This document shows, in pieces, positions 51,376-61,475 of a stretch of 64,000 nt of DNA. The translations under genes were made by a program, and so were the position numbers. The DNA is from Faecalibacterium langellae (GTDB lineage Bacteria > Bacillota > Clostridia > Oscillospirales > Ruminococcaceae). Location: assembly GCF_002549775.1 (NCBI RefSeq), contig NZ_NMTR01000021.1, forward strand, positions 372,001 to 436,000, written 5' to 3'. The stretch's first letter is position 1; each line of letters begins with the position of its first letter. The notes below the pieces were generated by a model. The model saw only the letters and a program-made list of their open reading frames with translations, was not told the DNA's origin and made no database searches.

Positions 51376-53316
51376 ATGGCAAAATCCAACCAAGGAAAAA
51401 TCACGGCACTGTACGAAAGGCTTTCCAGAGATGATGAGCTGCAAGGTGAATCTAACAGCATTCTGAATCAGAAAAAGTATCTGGAAGATTACGCTCGCAA
51501 AAACGGCTTTAACAACATCCAGCATTTTACGGACGATGGATACAGTGGAACGAATTTTAACCGTCCCGGCTTCCAGTCCATGATTGCCGAAATCGAAGCC
51601 GGGCACATTGCAACTGTCATTGTAAAGGACATGAGCCGTTTCGGACGCAATTATCTGGAAGTTGGATTTTACACAGAAATTCAGTTTCCTTCCAAGGGTG
51701 TTCGGTTCATCGCTATCAACAACAATGTTGACAGCGCCAATCCCACGGACAATGACTTTACTCCGTTCCTGAACATCATGAACGAGTGGTACGCTAAGGA
51801 TACCAGCAATAAAATCCGTGCCGTTTTCAAATCGCGGATGCAGGATGGCAAACGGTGCAGCGGCAGTATTCCCTACGGTTATAAGCGGGTTCCCGGTGAT
51901 AAGCAAACCCTTCATATAGATGCGGAGGCCGCTGCCGTTGTCCGCAGGATCTTCGATATGGCAGCCAGCGGTGCCAGTCTTGCGCAAATCGGTCAGACGC
52001 TTTCGGACGAAAAAGTGCTGATTCCGTCTGCATACGAAGAACGGCATCATCCCGAAGCTGCCCGAAACCATTCGTACCACGACCCCTATCGGTGGAATAC
52101 GACCACCTTGACCTATATTCTTGACCGGCAGGAATACCTCGGCCATACAGTGCTATGTAAAAGTATCCGTGAGAACTTCAAGTTGAAAAAGCGCCGTGCT
52201 GCAACCCCGGAAGAAAGGATTATATTCAAAAACACTCATGAGGCTATCATCGACCAAGAAACATGGGATAAAGCACAGAGGCTGCGCAAGAGGAATCCGA
52301 AAAAACTTCCGAGTGGAACATACTCGCACCGGTTAGCCGGAATGGTATTCTGCGCCGACTGTGGCTCCCGAATGAGCTTTTCCAGCCCCGAATCCAAACA
52401 TCGGGATTCTGATGTAGTGTATGATTCGGATTCTTCATGGCAGTGCAGCAAATACCGTAATATGTACGTTTCCTGCACATCCCATTTTATCAAGACCTCA
52501 ACCATTGAAACCGCTATTCTCAATGCAATCAAAGCGATGACAAAAGAAATTATTGAAAATGAGGATGAGTTTGCCGAGCAGCTTCAAGCTGCATGGGAAA
52601 ATCAAAACACACAGGTATCTTCCGAAAGTAAAAAAGAATTGCATTCAGTTCAAAAAAGAATAGACGAGTTGGATGCTTTGATTCGGAGCCTATATGAAAA
52701 CAGCGTCTTAGGAAAAATCCCCGAACGACAGTATCGGCGGTTGATGGCACAATATGATGAGGAACAAACTGTCTGCGAAGCTCGCATTGCCGAGTTGAAG
52801 AAAGAACTGGACGTCGTTGAAACAACGAAGGTTGATCTGAAACGCTTTATCAAACTGATTCGGAAATACAAGGACTGTGAAACGCTGACAGATGAAATGC
52901 TGTACGAACTGGTAGAAAAAGTGGTCATTCATTCCGCATCCGGCGGACGGACGATCTACCGTCAGCAGCAAATCGACATCTACTTCAATTTTATCGGTGA
53001 TACGTTCCCTAGTCAAATTGAGATTAGTCGCGGCGACAAGAAAAATCTTACAGAACAGCAACTTGCCAAGCGTAAGAAATATCAGAAAACTGCCGGGGAA
53101 AACCGCAAAAAGAAACGTGCGGCTCTGCGTGAAGCGGCTAAAACTGATTCACAGGCGGCAGCAGAGTATGAAGCCCTCTTGCAGAAAGGCCGTGAACGAT
53201 GCCGCAAGTATGCCCAAAATAAAAAGCTGGCTCAACAGGAGCCTGCTGATACAGTCCCCATTCAATTAGAACCGTCTTTTGAAACGCCTGAAGAAATGAA
53301 AGGAGAATCCGCATGA
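51376..53316 (+). CDS. Large serine recombinase (TnpX/DUF4368 type)
   Basis: 646 residues, start ATG 51376 after AGAAGGTG. N-terminal resolvase domain with nucleophile Ser in YERLSRDDE and the DMSRFGRNYLEVG motif; recombinase domain RCSGSIPYGYKRVPGD; zinc ribbon CADCGSRMSF...CSKY...CTSHF; long coiled coil; then the DUF4368-type C-terminus (VVIHSASGGRTIYRQQQIDIYFNFIG). Excises and inserts Tn4451-like elements. GC is well below that of the flanking genes. Confidence 0.93.
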   Translation: MAKSNQGKITALYERLSRDDELQGESNSILNQKKYLEDYARKNGFNNIQHFTDDGYSGTNFNRPGFQSMIAEIEAGHIATVIVKDMSRFGRNYLEVGFYTEIQFPSKGVRFIAINNNVDSANPTDNDFTPFLNIMNEWYAKDTSNKIRAVFKSRMQDGKRCSGSIPYGYKRVPGDKQTLHIDAEAAAVVRRIFDMAASGASLAQIGQTLSDEKVLIPSAYEERHHPEAARNHSYHDPYRWNTTTLTYILDRQEYLGHTVLCKSIRENFKLKKRRAATPEERIIFKNTHEAIIDQETWDKAQRLRKRNPKKLPSGTYSHRLAGMVFCADCGSRMSFSSPESKHRDSDVVYDSDSSWQCSKYRNMYVSCTSHFIKTSTIETAILNAIKAMTKEIIENEDEFAEQLQAAWENQNTQVSSESKKELHSVQKRIDELDALIRSLYENSVLGKIPERQYRRLMAQYDEEQTVCEARIAELKKELDVVETTKVDLKRFIKLIRKYKDCETLTDEMLYELVEKVVIHSASGGRTIYRQQQIDIYFNFIGDTFPSQIEISRGDKKNLTEQQLAKRKKYQKTAGENRKKKRAALREAAKTDSQAAAEYEALLQKGRERCRKYAQNKKLAQQEPADTVPIQLEPSFETPEEMKGESA

Positions 53317-53699
53317 ACGAACTGAAAAAGCACATCCATGACAATGCCAACGGTCTGGACTATACCCTTGTCAACGACCACTATCTGCCGAACCTGACCG
53401 TAGCAGCCCCGGCAGAGCACCCCACCGGGCGGTGGGGTCGCTTACATAAGAAATATCTGAAGGAGCAGCATCCCATCCGGTACAACCAACTGCTCCTGTC
53501 CGGTGAACTGGGCGGCTACCTTGCCAAGCTGGACAAGCAAGCCGAGGAACAGCTTGCATTGACCGTCCAACAGATGCAGGAGTCTGAGGGCGTGACCGAA
53601 GCCCTGAAAGCTGCCAATCAACTGGAATGGGTGCGCCGGATGAACAGCATCCGCAACCGTGCCGAAGAGATCATCAAGACTGAGCTGATTTTTGTCTGA
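53313..53699 (+). CDS. tnpV: TnpV-like transposon protein
   Basis: 128 residues, ATGA overlap with the recombinase gene. DYTLVNDHYLPNLTVAAP..PTGRWGRLHKKYLKEQHPIRYNQLLLSGELGGYLAKLDKQAEEQL is the TnpV signature (Tn4451/Tn4453 family). Role in transposition unclear. Followed by a terminator. Confidence 0.85.
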   Translation: MNELKKHIHDNANGLDYTLVNDHYLPNLTVAAPAEHPTGRWGRLHKKYLKEQHPIRYNQLLLSGELGGYLAKLDKQAEEQLALTVQQMQESEGVTEALKAANQLEWVRRMNSIRNRAEEIIKTELIFV

Positions 53700-53802
53700 T
53701 ACAATATCGCATCTCTGACCGCCCTGCACAACGCACGGCGGTCTTTTTGTTACATCGGGTCTGCACAGGGCAGGCCCTTTTTTAATACGGAGGAACAAGC
53801 CT

Positions 53803-54120
53803 ATGAAACTGACGTTTGATGAAAAGAAGCTGCTCTACACCTATGGCTGCGCCGATCTGGAGTTGACCCGCAAGCGGCTGTGCGGAGTTGCCGGGCTGAC
53901 GGTTGACCCCGACCAGAACAAGCTGGTGCTTGACTTCTGCCGGAAGCTGGAGGACGAAACGCTGGCAGACTGGTACGACCAGATGTTCTACTTCGTCCGT
54001 TCCGAGATGGAGCATTATACCATGATGCAGAAAATGTCACGGGACATCGAGGAGGACGAGGACTGGGGACCGACCATCTTTGACGAATCTGAGGAGGAAG
54101 AACTGATTGACGATGTTTAA
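53803..54120 (+). CDS. ICE-associated hypothetical protein
   Basis: 105 residues, ATG 53803 after GGAGGAAC. Helical, with a strongly acidic C-terminus (EEDEDWGPTIFDESEEEELIDD). No known domain recognised. Overlaps the next start by 8 bp. Confidence 0.65.
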   Translation: MKLTFDEKKLLYTYGCADLELTRKRLCGVAGLTVDPDQNKLVLDFCRKLEDETLADWYDQMFYFVRSEMEHYTMMQKMSRDIEEDEDWGPTIFDESEEEELIDDV

Positions 54121-54319
54121 GCTGGAAACCATGATCTACGCCAGCGAGGACGGGACAAGCAGCGTATTTACGCTGAATCCCGCCTTGCAGAAGCAGCTTG
54201 ATGCCCTTGCAGCGCAGCACCCGGAGGTGTGCCAGAGGAAAGCAAGGGGCGAAACTGGCGGGGTGACGTATCAGGTCAGGGGTGCAGCACTGGCTGTCCA
54301 GCCTGTGGGGGCATCCTGA
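54113..54319 (+). CDS. Small ICE-associated hypothetical protein
   Basis: 68 residues (MFKLETMIYASEDGTSSVF...). Coupled to the preceding gene by overlap. No recognised domain. Confidence 0.55.
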   Translation: MFKLETMIYASEDGTSSVFTLNPALQKQLDALAAQHPEVCQRKARGETGGVTYQVRGAALAVQPVGAS

Positions 54320-54328
54320 AAGCGATAA

Positions 54329-55045
<717 letters not shown>

Positions 55046-55057
55046 CTGCTTCTTTTT

Positions 55058-55195
55058 ACAAGAAAGTGTACCTTCTTGCAAAATGCCCTCAGATTTGCTT
55101 TTGTACCAAGTATAGCATATTTCCCGGTTAAATCCACAGATTTTTGGCTATTCGTTTCATCTCTTGAGCCGCTTGTCAAAAGGTACACTTTTTGG
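55058..55195. promoter_or_regulatory. Inverted recombinase-like sites flanking a promoter
   Basis: AAAGTGTACCTT (55063-55074) and AAGGTACACTTT (55179-55190) are perfect 12-bp inverted repeats. Each sits in its own dyad: CAAGAA...TTCTTG on the left, CAAAA...TTTTG on the right. Between them, on the minus strand, is an extended -10 TGCTATACT (TATACT at 55109-55114), pointing back toward the recombinase. A third related half-site, TTGTACCAAG, is at 55101-55110. The segment could be a DNA-inversion switch or a resolvase res site. Confidence 0.6.
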
Positions 55196-55220
55196 CAAGC
55201 CCTTCAAAGAGGTGGAACGA

Positions 55221-55916
55221 ATGGCAGAAAAACAGGTCAAATCCCGGCAGCGGGTGGCAGATCACGGTGAGGTCTTTACCGCGGAACGAGAAGTGCGCGC
55301 GATGTGCGACCTTGTAAAGAGCGAGACGGAGCGCATCGAGAGCCGTTTTCTGGAACCCGCCTGCGGCAACGGTAACTTTCTGGCGGAAGTGCTGCGCCGC
55401 AAGCTGGCTGTGGTGAAAAGCCGCTACGGCAAAAACCCAAGCGATTACGAACGTTACTCTGTGCTGGCGGTGACCAGCATTTACGGCGTGGATATTCTGG
55501 CAGACAACGCACAGGAATGTCGGGAGCGGCTTTTTGCGCTTTGGGATGAGGAATATACCGCCGTTGTAAAATCGGTAGCCAACCCGCAGTGCCGGGAAGC
55601 TGTGCGGTATATTCTGCAAAAGAACATCCTGTGCGGCGATGCGCTGACCATGGAGCAGTCCGACGGCAGTCCCATCGTATTTGCGGAGTGGAGTTTTCCC
55701 ACCGGCAACTTTATCAAGCGGCGGGACTACCGGCTGGATGTCCTGCTGAAAGAAAACACTGACAACGATGCCTATTCCGACCAGCTTTCCCTGTTTGCCG
55801 ATGAACCGGACGGCACGGAAAACTGGATGATCGACCCAATCACCCATGAAACCATCCCGCGTCCCCTTCGTGAATACCAACCGGTGGATTACAGGAGGGT
55901 GCAGGAAAATGGCTGA
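55221..55916 (+). CDS. Methyltransferase-like subunit lacking motif IV
   Basis: 231 residues, ATG 55221 after GAGGTGG. Motif I (AdoMet) [20 protein letters not shown], acidic motif [17 protein letters not shown] and NILCGDAL are clear. The catalytic NPPY expected next is absent; the position reads [22 protein letters not shown]. So it looks like an AdoMet-binding but catalytically silent half, placed before and overlapping (8 bp) a complete NPPY methyltransferase gene. Confidence 0.8.
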   Translation: MAEKQVKSRQRVADHGEVFTAEREVRAMCDLVKSETERIESRFLEPACGNGNFLAEVLRRKLAVVKSRYGKNPSDYERYSVLAVTSIYGVDILADNAQECRERLFALWDEEYTAVVKSVANPQCREAVRYILQKNILCGDALTMEQSDGSPIVFAEWSFPTGNFIKRRDYRLDVLLKENTDNDAYSDQLSLFADEPDGTENWMIDPITHETIPRPLREYQPVDYRRVQENG

Positions 55917-57429
55917 CGTTTATCAGAATTTTTATAACCCCGATGTGCTGTCCTGCCTTGCCAACCTGTCCAACGACGAGGTATTCACTCCGCCGGAGGT
56001 GGCAAATCGGATGCTGGACCTGCTGCCGCAGGAGCTGTTCCGCAGCCCGGACACCACATTCCTTGACCCTGCCTGCAAATCCGGCGTATTTCTGCGGGAA
56101 ATTGCTAAGCGGCTGCTGGTGGGGCTGGAAAATGAAATTCCAGATTTGCAGCAGCGGGTGGATCATATCTTCCACAAGCAGCTCTATGGCATTGCTATCA
56201 CGGAGCTGACCAGCCTGCTTTCCCGCCGCAGCGTCTATTGCTCGAAATATCCCAACAGCAAATATTCCATTACGCATTTTGATGATGCAAGTGGAAACAT
56301 CGAATACAAACGAATATCCCACCGATGGTCAAACGGTAAGTGCGCCTTTTGTGGAGCATCTGAGAGCGAATACAAACGCTCCGATGATCTTGAAACGCAC
56401 GCCTATGAGTTTATTCATACGATTCGACCGGAGGATATTTTTAAGATGAAATTCGATGTGATTATTGGAAACCCGCCATACCAGTTGAATGATGGAGGTG
56501 GAAACGGAAAAAGCGCTCGTCCGATTTACCACTTGTTTGTCTCAAATGCCAAAAAGCTTAATCCTCGATTTTTAACAATGATTATTCCTGCAAGATGGTT
56601 CTCAGGGGGAAAAGGATTAGATGACTTCCGAAGGGAAATGCTGAACGATAAACGAATTCGAAAAATCGTCGACTATGACAATTTCAGAGAAGTTTTTCCG
56701 GGTGTTGACCTTGCAGGCGGAGCCTGCTATTTCTTGTGGAACAGAGATAATCCGGGAACTTGCGAAGTTACCAATATCAGTGGCGGAAAAAAAGATATAA
56801 TGGAACGACCTTTGGATGAATACGAAATATTTATCAGACAAAATAAAGCAGTTAGCATCGTTCGGAAGTTACGCAAGTTAACTCAAATTCAAAATTTGAG
56901 CAATCGTGTTTATTCAAGAATGCCCTTTGGTATTCCCTCGACATATCAGCCTTTAGATGAAGGAATCCCTTGTTATTTCACACAGCGAATCGGAAGAAAG
57001 TATGTGAGAAAGCAAGATATTTCCGATCCTTCGAACATTCTTGATAAGTGGAAACTCCTTGTGCCTAAAGCACCTATAGCCGGGCAAACTGATTTTTCAA
57101 AGCCCGTTGGTTTTTATTATGATGGCAATACAATTATTGCCGCTCCCGGAGAATGCTGTACTGAATCTTGGCTTGCAATAGGTGCTTTTGATACGATGGC
57201 TGAGACTGAAGCTTACAAAAGCTACATATTCACTAAAACCGTTCGTTTCTTGCTTTTGCAAACTGTTGTTTCACAGAATATTTCAAAAAAGAATTATTGC
57301 TTTATTCCTGATCTTGGAAAATATATAGGACAGTACACGGATGAACAACTCTGTAATATGTGGAATATCACACAAGATGAATGGGCCTTAATTGATTCAA
57401 AGATCTCAGCGATAGGTGGTGACGAGTAA
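55909..57429 (+). CDS. Eco57I-like adenine-N6 DNA methyltransferase
   Basis: 506 residues, ATG 55909. Motif [19 protein letters not shown] near 65, a CxxC pair (GKCAFCGAS) and the catalytic [14 protein letters not shown] at about 185. The C-terminal half is the target-recognition part. The first ~110 codons match the GC of the ICE backbone but the remainder is clearly AT-richer, so the gene is a mosaic. Its stop overlaps the next start (TAATG), forming one operon with both neighbours. Confidence 0.88.
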   Translation: MADVYQNFYNPDVLSCLANLSNDEVFTPPEVANRMLDLLPQELFRSPDTTFLDPACKSGVFLREIAKRLLVGLENEIPDLQQRVDHIFHKQLYGIAITELTSLLSRRSVYCSKYPNSKYSITHFDDASGNIEYKRISHRWSNGKCAFCGASESEYKRSDDLETHAYEFIHTIRPEDIFKMKFDVIIGNPPYQLNDGGGNGKSARPIYHLFVSNAKKLNPRFLTMIIPARWFSGGKGLDDFRREMLNDKRIRKIVDYDNFREVFPGVDLAGGACYFLWNRDNPGTCEVTNISGGKKDIMERPLDEYEIFIRQNKAVSIVRKLRKLTQIQNLSNRVYSRMPFGIPSTYQPLDEGIPCYFTQRIGRKYVRKQDISDPSNILDKWKLLVPKAPIAGQTDFSKPVGFYYDGNTIIAAPGECCTESWLAIGAFDTMAETEAYKSYIFTKTVRFLLLQTVVSQNISKKNYCFIPDLGKYIGQYTDEQLCNMWNITQDEWALIDSKISAIGGDE

Positions 57430-60400
57430 TGGACTTTTTCCCGCAGCGTCCACCGGTAAGCCCTAAAATTTATGCTTACGAGCTGATTGGGGTGGCATCC
57501 CACAGGGGCTACATCAAGGTCGGCTACACCGAGCGGGATGTGGATACCCGCATCCGGGAGCAAACTCACACCGTAGCCGTGCCCTACCGGGTGCTGGAAA
57601 CGTGGCCTGCCATGCGTAGCGATGGCAGTTGCTTTACGGATAAAGACCTCCACGCTGTGCTGCGCCGCAAAGGGTTTCGGCAATTGAATGAGGGCGAGGA
57701 CCGGAATGAATGGTTCCGCTGTACCGTCAACGATGTAAAAGCTGCCGTTTATGCGGTACGCAACCGCACCGAAAACGTGGAAAACCGCACCAACGATTTT
57801 TCCATGCGCCCGGAGCAGAAAGAGGCAGTGGATAAGACCGAAGCCTATTTCCGCTCGGCAGCCGCCGAGGGCTACCCGAAGTTTTTGTGGAACTGCAAAA
57901 TGCGGTTCGGTAAGACCTTTGCCGCCTATCAACTGGCAAAGCGGATGGATTTTAAGCGGGTGCTGGTGCTCACCTTCAAGCCCGCCGTGGTCAGCGCATG
58001 GCAGGAGGACCTGAACACCCACAAGGATTTTGAGGGCTGGCAGTTTATCTCCCGCACCACGGAATTGACCTACGAGACCGCCGACCAGAGCCGCCCCATC
58101 GTCTGCTTTGGCTCGTTCCAAGACTATCTCGGCGTGGATAAGACCACCGGCACCATCAAGGGCCGCAATGAGTGGGTACATACCATCAACTGGGATCTGG
58201 TCATTTTCGATGAATACCACTTTGGTGCATGGAAAGAGAACGCCAAGAAGCTGTTTGAGCAGGATGATGAGGACGACTACGATTCCGAGAATATGGAGCA
58301 GTACAGCCGTGCCGACGCCTACGATGAAACATGGCTGCCCATCACCACCGACCATTATCTGTATCTATCCGGCACACCCTTCCGTGCCCTCAACTCCGGC
58401 GAGTTCATCGAGGAGCAGATCTACAACTGGACCTATTCCGATGAACAACGTGCCAAAGAAAACTGGCAGGGAGAGCACAACCCCTACGCTGCTCTGCCCC
58501 GGATGGTCATGATGACCTACAAGATTCCGGAAAGCATCCAGCAAATCGCCAAGCAGGGCGAATACGATGAATTTGACCTGAACGTGTTCTTTTCCGCCAA
58601 GGGGAAAGGCCGGGACTGCCGTTTTGTCTACGAGGATTATGTGCAGAAGTGGCTGGACCTGATTCGGGGTTCCTATCTGGAAACCACTGTGGACGAGCTG
58701 AAGCTGGGAGCCAAGAAGCCCGCCCTGCCCTTTGCGGATTCCCGTCTGCTGAATGTGCTTCAACATACCCTGTGGTTCTTGCCCAATGTGGCATCCTGCT
58801 ACGCTATGGCAAACCTGCTGGCAGACAGGAAAAACACCTTTTATCATGACTACCGGATCAATGTCTGCGCCGGTACGGAGGCTGGCATTGGTGCTGCCGC
58901 ATTGGAACCAGTACAGCGTTCCATGGGCGACCCGCTGGAGACCAAGACCATTACCCTTTCCTGCGGCAAGCTGACCACCGGCGTGACGGTGAAGCCGTGG
59001 ACAGGCATCTTTATGCTGCGGAACCTCTCCAGCCCGGAGACCTATTTTCAGGCTGCATTCCGTGTGCAAAGCCCTTGGGAAGTGACCACGGACAAGGGGC
59101 AGAAGGAGATCATCAAGAAAGAGTGCTATGTGTTCGACTTTGCGCTCAACCGTGCTCTGCGGCAGATCTCCGATTATAGCTGCCGTCTGAATATCCACGA
59201 GGGCAACCCGGAAAAGAAGGTAGCGGAATTTATCAACTTCCTGCCGGTCATTGCCTATGATGGCAGCTCCATGCGGCAGATCAACGCCGGGGATATTCTC
59301 GACATTGCCATGGCTGGCACCTCTGCCACCCTGCTGGCAAAGCGCTGGGAAAGCGTACTTCTGGTGAACGTGGACAATGAGACCCTCTCCCGCCTCATTG
59401 CCAACAAGGATGCCATGGATGCTCTGATGAAGATCGAAGGCTTCCGCAGCCTGAACTCAGACATCGAAACCATCATCGCAAAGTCCGAAAAGGTAAAGAA
59501 GGCGAAGAAGGAAGGCACCAAAGACCTTACCCCGAAGCAGAAGAAGGAACTTTCGGACGAGGAAAAAGAGTACAAGTCCAAGCGCAAGCAGATTCAGGAA
59601 AAGCTCATCAAGTTCGCCACCCGCATTCCGGTGTTCATGTATCTGACGGACTACCGGGAGCGCTGCCTGAAGGATGTGATCACCCAGTTGGAGCCGGGCT
59701 TGTTCAAGAAGGTCACCGGTCTGTCGGTGAAGGACTTTGAGTTGCTGGTATCGCTGGGTGTATTCAACGATTCCCTGATGAACGATGCTGTGTACAAATT
59801 CAAGCGGTACGAAGATGCCAGTTTGAGCTACACCGGCATTAATCGTCACGATGGCGAGGATCGTGGCGGCTGGGATACGGTGCTCTCGGATGCCGACTAC
59901 AACAAGATGTTTACCTTGCAGCAGGCATCTATGGAAGCCCCTGCGCCCGCTCCGGATGACCTGCCCGCAAAGCCCTATTTCACCCCGGACGAGGACGAGC
60001 CGAAACCGGCTCCTGCAAAGAAGCCTGCGCCACAGCCCGCAAAGCCCATCATCAGCTATGGCGGTTTTACGCCCAAAACCAACACGGCGCAAAACACGCA
60101 GGCTTCCGGCAGCAAAATCCACAAACCGAGCAACAGCTATACACCTCGCCCGGTTTCCGGTACCCCCGGCAACTTTACACCCCGCCCGGTGAGTTCGAGT
60201 GGCAGCATTGGAGCTGTAAAGCCGAGCTTTGGTCTGAACAGCCAGCCAGCCGCTCAGCCAAAACCGCCTGCCAAGGTGGATGTTTCCAAAATCAAGGTTG
60301 GTGTCAAGGTCAAGCATAAGGCGTTTGGCGTTGGCACGGTAGCAGCAACCCAGCCCGATATGGTCACGGTACGCTTTGGCAGCGTAGAAAAGAAATTCCT

Positions 60401-60443
60401 GCTGCCTGCGGCGATCGTGCAGGGGTATTTGATGTTAATCTAA
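57429..60443 (+). CDS. GIY-YIG/T5orf172 nuclease-helicase restriction protein
   Basis: 1004 residues. N-terminus (about 14-95) YAYELIGVASHRGYIKVGYTERDVDTRI is a GIY-YIG nuclease of the T5orf172 type. Then an SF2 helicase: Walker A WNCKMRFGKTFAA near 155, DEYH box VIFDEYHFG near 260, LSGTPFRAL, LSCGKLTTGVTV and the motif VI-like YFQAAFRVQSPW. A Lys-rich coiled part follows, then a Pro/Ala-rich linker (about 840-950) and a C-terminal small beta domain (VGVKVKHKAFGVGTVAATQPDMVTVRFG) like the UvrD/PcrA tail. Most likely the DNA-cleaving, translocating subunit acting with the two methyltransferase proteins. Confidence 0.87.
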   Translation: MDFFPQRPPVSPKIYAYELIGVASHRGYIKVGYTERDVDTRIREQTHTVAVPYRVLETWPAMRSDGSCFTDKDLHAVLRRKGFRQLNEGEDRNEWFRCTVNDVKAAVYAVRNRTENVENRTNDFSMRPEQKEAVDKTEAYFRSAAAEGYPKFLWNCKMRFGKTFAAYQLAKRMDFKRVLVLTFKPAVVSAWQEDLNTHKDFEGWQFISRTTELTYETADQSRPIVCFGSFQDYLGVDKTTGTIKGRNEWVHTINWDLVIFDEYHFGAWKENAKKLFEQDDEDDYDSENMEQYSRADAYDETWLPITTDHYLYLSGTPFRALNSGEFIEEQIYNWTYSDEQRAKENWQGEHNPYAALPRMVMMTYKIPESIQQIAKQGEYDEFDLNVFFSAKGKGRDCRFVYEDYVQKWLDLIRGSYLETTVDELKLGAKKPALPFADSRLLNVLQHTLWFLPNVASCYAMANLLADRKNTFYHDYRINVCAGTEAGIGAAALEPVQRSMGDPLETKTITLSCGKLTTGVTVKPWTGIFMLRNLSSPETYFQAAFRVQSPWEVTTDKGQKEIIKKECYVFDFALNRALRQISDYSCRLNIHEGNPEKKVAEFINFLPVIAYDGSSMRQINAGDILDIAMAGTSATLLAKRWESVLLVNVDNETLSRLIANKDAMDALMKIEGFRSLNSDIETIIAKSEKVKKAKKEGTKDLTPKQKKELSDEEKEYKSKRKQIQEKLIKFATRIPVFMYLTDYRERCLKDVITQLEPGLFKKVTGLSVKDFELLVSLGVFNDSLMNDAVYKFKRYEDASLSYTGINRHDGEDRGGWDTVLSDADYNKMFTLQQASMEAPAPAPDDLPAKPYFTPDEDEPKPAPAKKPAPQPAKPIISYGGFTPKTNTAQNTQASGSKIHKPSNSYTPRPVSGTPGNFTPRPVSSSGSIGAVKPSFGLNSQPAAQPKPPAKVDVSKIKVGVKVKHKAFGVGTVAATQPDMVTVRFGSVEKKFLLPAAIVQGYLMLI

Positions 60444-60463
60444 AACCAGATAAGTGCATAAGT

Positions 60464-60503
60464 GAAGCCTCGGTCTGTAAAAATGATAGACCGAGGCTTT
60501 TTT
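60464..60503 (+). terminator. Terminator of the restriction operon
   Basis: AAGCCTCGGTCT ... AGACCGAGGCTT then TTTT. Confidence 0.9.
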
Positions 60504-60504
60504 A

Positions 60505-60533
60505 TTGATAAATCGATAATGTTCGACTATAAT
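60505..60533 (+). promoter_or_regulatory. Promoter of the AT-rich two-gene cassette
   Basis: TTGATA (60505-60510), N17, TATAAT (60528-60533), immediately after the terminator, 28 bp before the next start. Confidence 0.85.
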
Positions 60534-60561
60534 TAAGAAAATACATAAAGAGGGTGCTAAG

Positions 60562-61455
60562 ATGGCAGAAAAGAAATTCATCCCGGTAAAGGTAACAGAC
60601 CGAGAGTGGGCCGAAAAACTTTTAGATGGAGAAGTGTTTATGCGGCCACTGTATGAATTTGGCGCATGGAATTTAAAAAAAGAGGACAAACAATTGAATA
60701 ATAGCTTTCGTGGAGATCTCTGTGAGGGAATGTCTGGCATCTTTGGCGAAGTGGAAGAGTGTCCAATTTATGATAGCTTCGATGAAAACGTAAAGAAATA
60801 TATAAAGCAGATTTGGTATATCGATGATACTGATATAAAATATTTTAAGATTTTTAGTTTGTATTGTATGGAATATGATCCGTCTACAAATTTTTTTCTA
60901 AAGCCAAATCCTAAGATGTGCGAATTCGGAGATACAGCTGTCATCATAGCTGACTATAACGAATTTATCGAACGTTTTGGAAAGGCATTATTTAAGAAAT
61001 ACGATTCTGTAGTTTCAATGATGGATCGCGTCAAATTTTACAATTTTAGAGAAACCAGAGAAACGAATCCGCTGTTTGAAAAACATGAAAAATATTCATA
61101 TCAGAATGAGCTTCGAATGGCATTTTGTGAATTAAGAGAAAACAAATTTGCAATGGGTATCAATTCTGATACCTCAAAGGAAATCGTTGAAGATCTAACA
61201 CCTGTAAAACTTCAAATTGGCAATATTAGAGATATTGCCTACGCAATTCCTATTGAAAATTTCTTAAAGCTGTTGATTCCACGATATATACCACTGCGCT
61301 TTCCTATGAGAGAACTCTATGAATCTCAAAGCAATTATGACAAACTCGTTAGTAACACTAGATCCGTTATGAAAAATCACAAGTCACCGTTTGTTCGGCC
61401 TATGTTGGTTATAGACGGAAATGCAAGAGTTACAGATGAAGGAATACTTATATAA
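60562..61455 (+). CDS. Unknown protein, first gene of AT-rich cassette
   Basis: 297 residues, ATG 60562 after AAGAGGGTG. Not firmly recognised. It has the order WAEKLLDGEVFMRPLYEFGAW...NSFRGDLCEGM near the start and YSYQNELRMAF with LQIGNIRDIAYAIPIENFL in the second half. That 'Gxx(F/Y)..RGD..EG ... YQxE(L/Y)R' pattern recalls DUF2971-type proteins seen near defence genes, but this is from memory and tentative. No membrane helix. GC is far below the flanks. Confidence 0.7.
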   Translation: MAEKKFIPVKVTDREWAEKLLDGEVFMRPLYEFGAWNLKKEDKQLNNSFRGDLCEGMSGIFGEVEECPIYDSFDENVKKYIKQIWYIDDTDIKYFKIFSLYCMEYDPSTNFFLKPNPKMCEFGDTAVIIADYNEFIERFGKALFKKYDSVVSMMDRVKFYNFRETRETNPLFEKHEKYSYQNELRMAFCELRENKFAMGINSDTSKEIVEDLTPVKLQIGNIRDIAYAIPIENFLKLLIPRYIPLRFPMRELYESQSNYDKLVSNTRSVMKNHKSPFVRPMLVIDGNARVTDEGILI

Positions 61456-61475
61456 CTAGCAGGTGAGGTTGTGTT

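Larger units (their letters stand above)
51272..53750 (+). mobile_element. TnpX/TnpV serine-recombinase unit inserted in virD4
   Basis: Left junction just after the DPKG codons of virD4 (about 51271/51272), marked by a sharp drop in GC. Contains tnpX and the overlapping tnpV, closed by a terminator (GACCGCC...GGCGGTCTTTTT, 53716-53747). The right junction cannot be placed because the other half of virD4 is missing. Confidence 0.7.
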
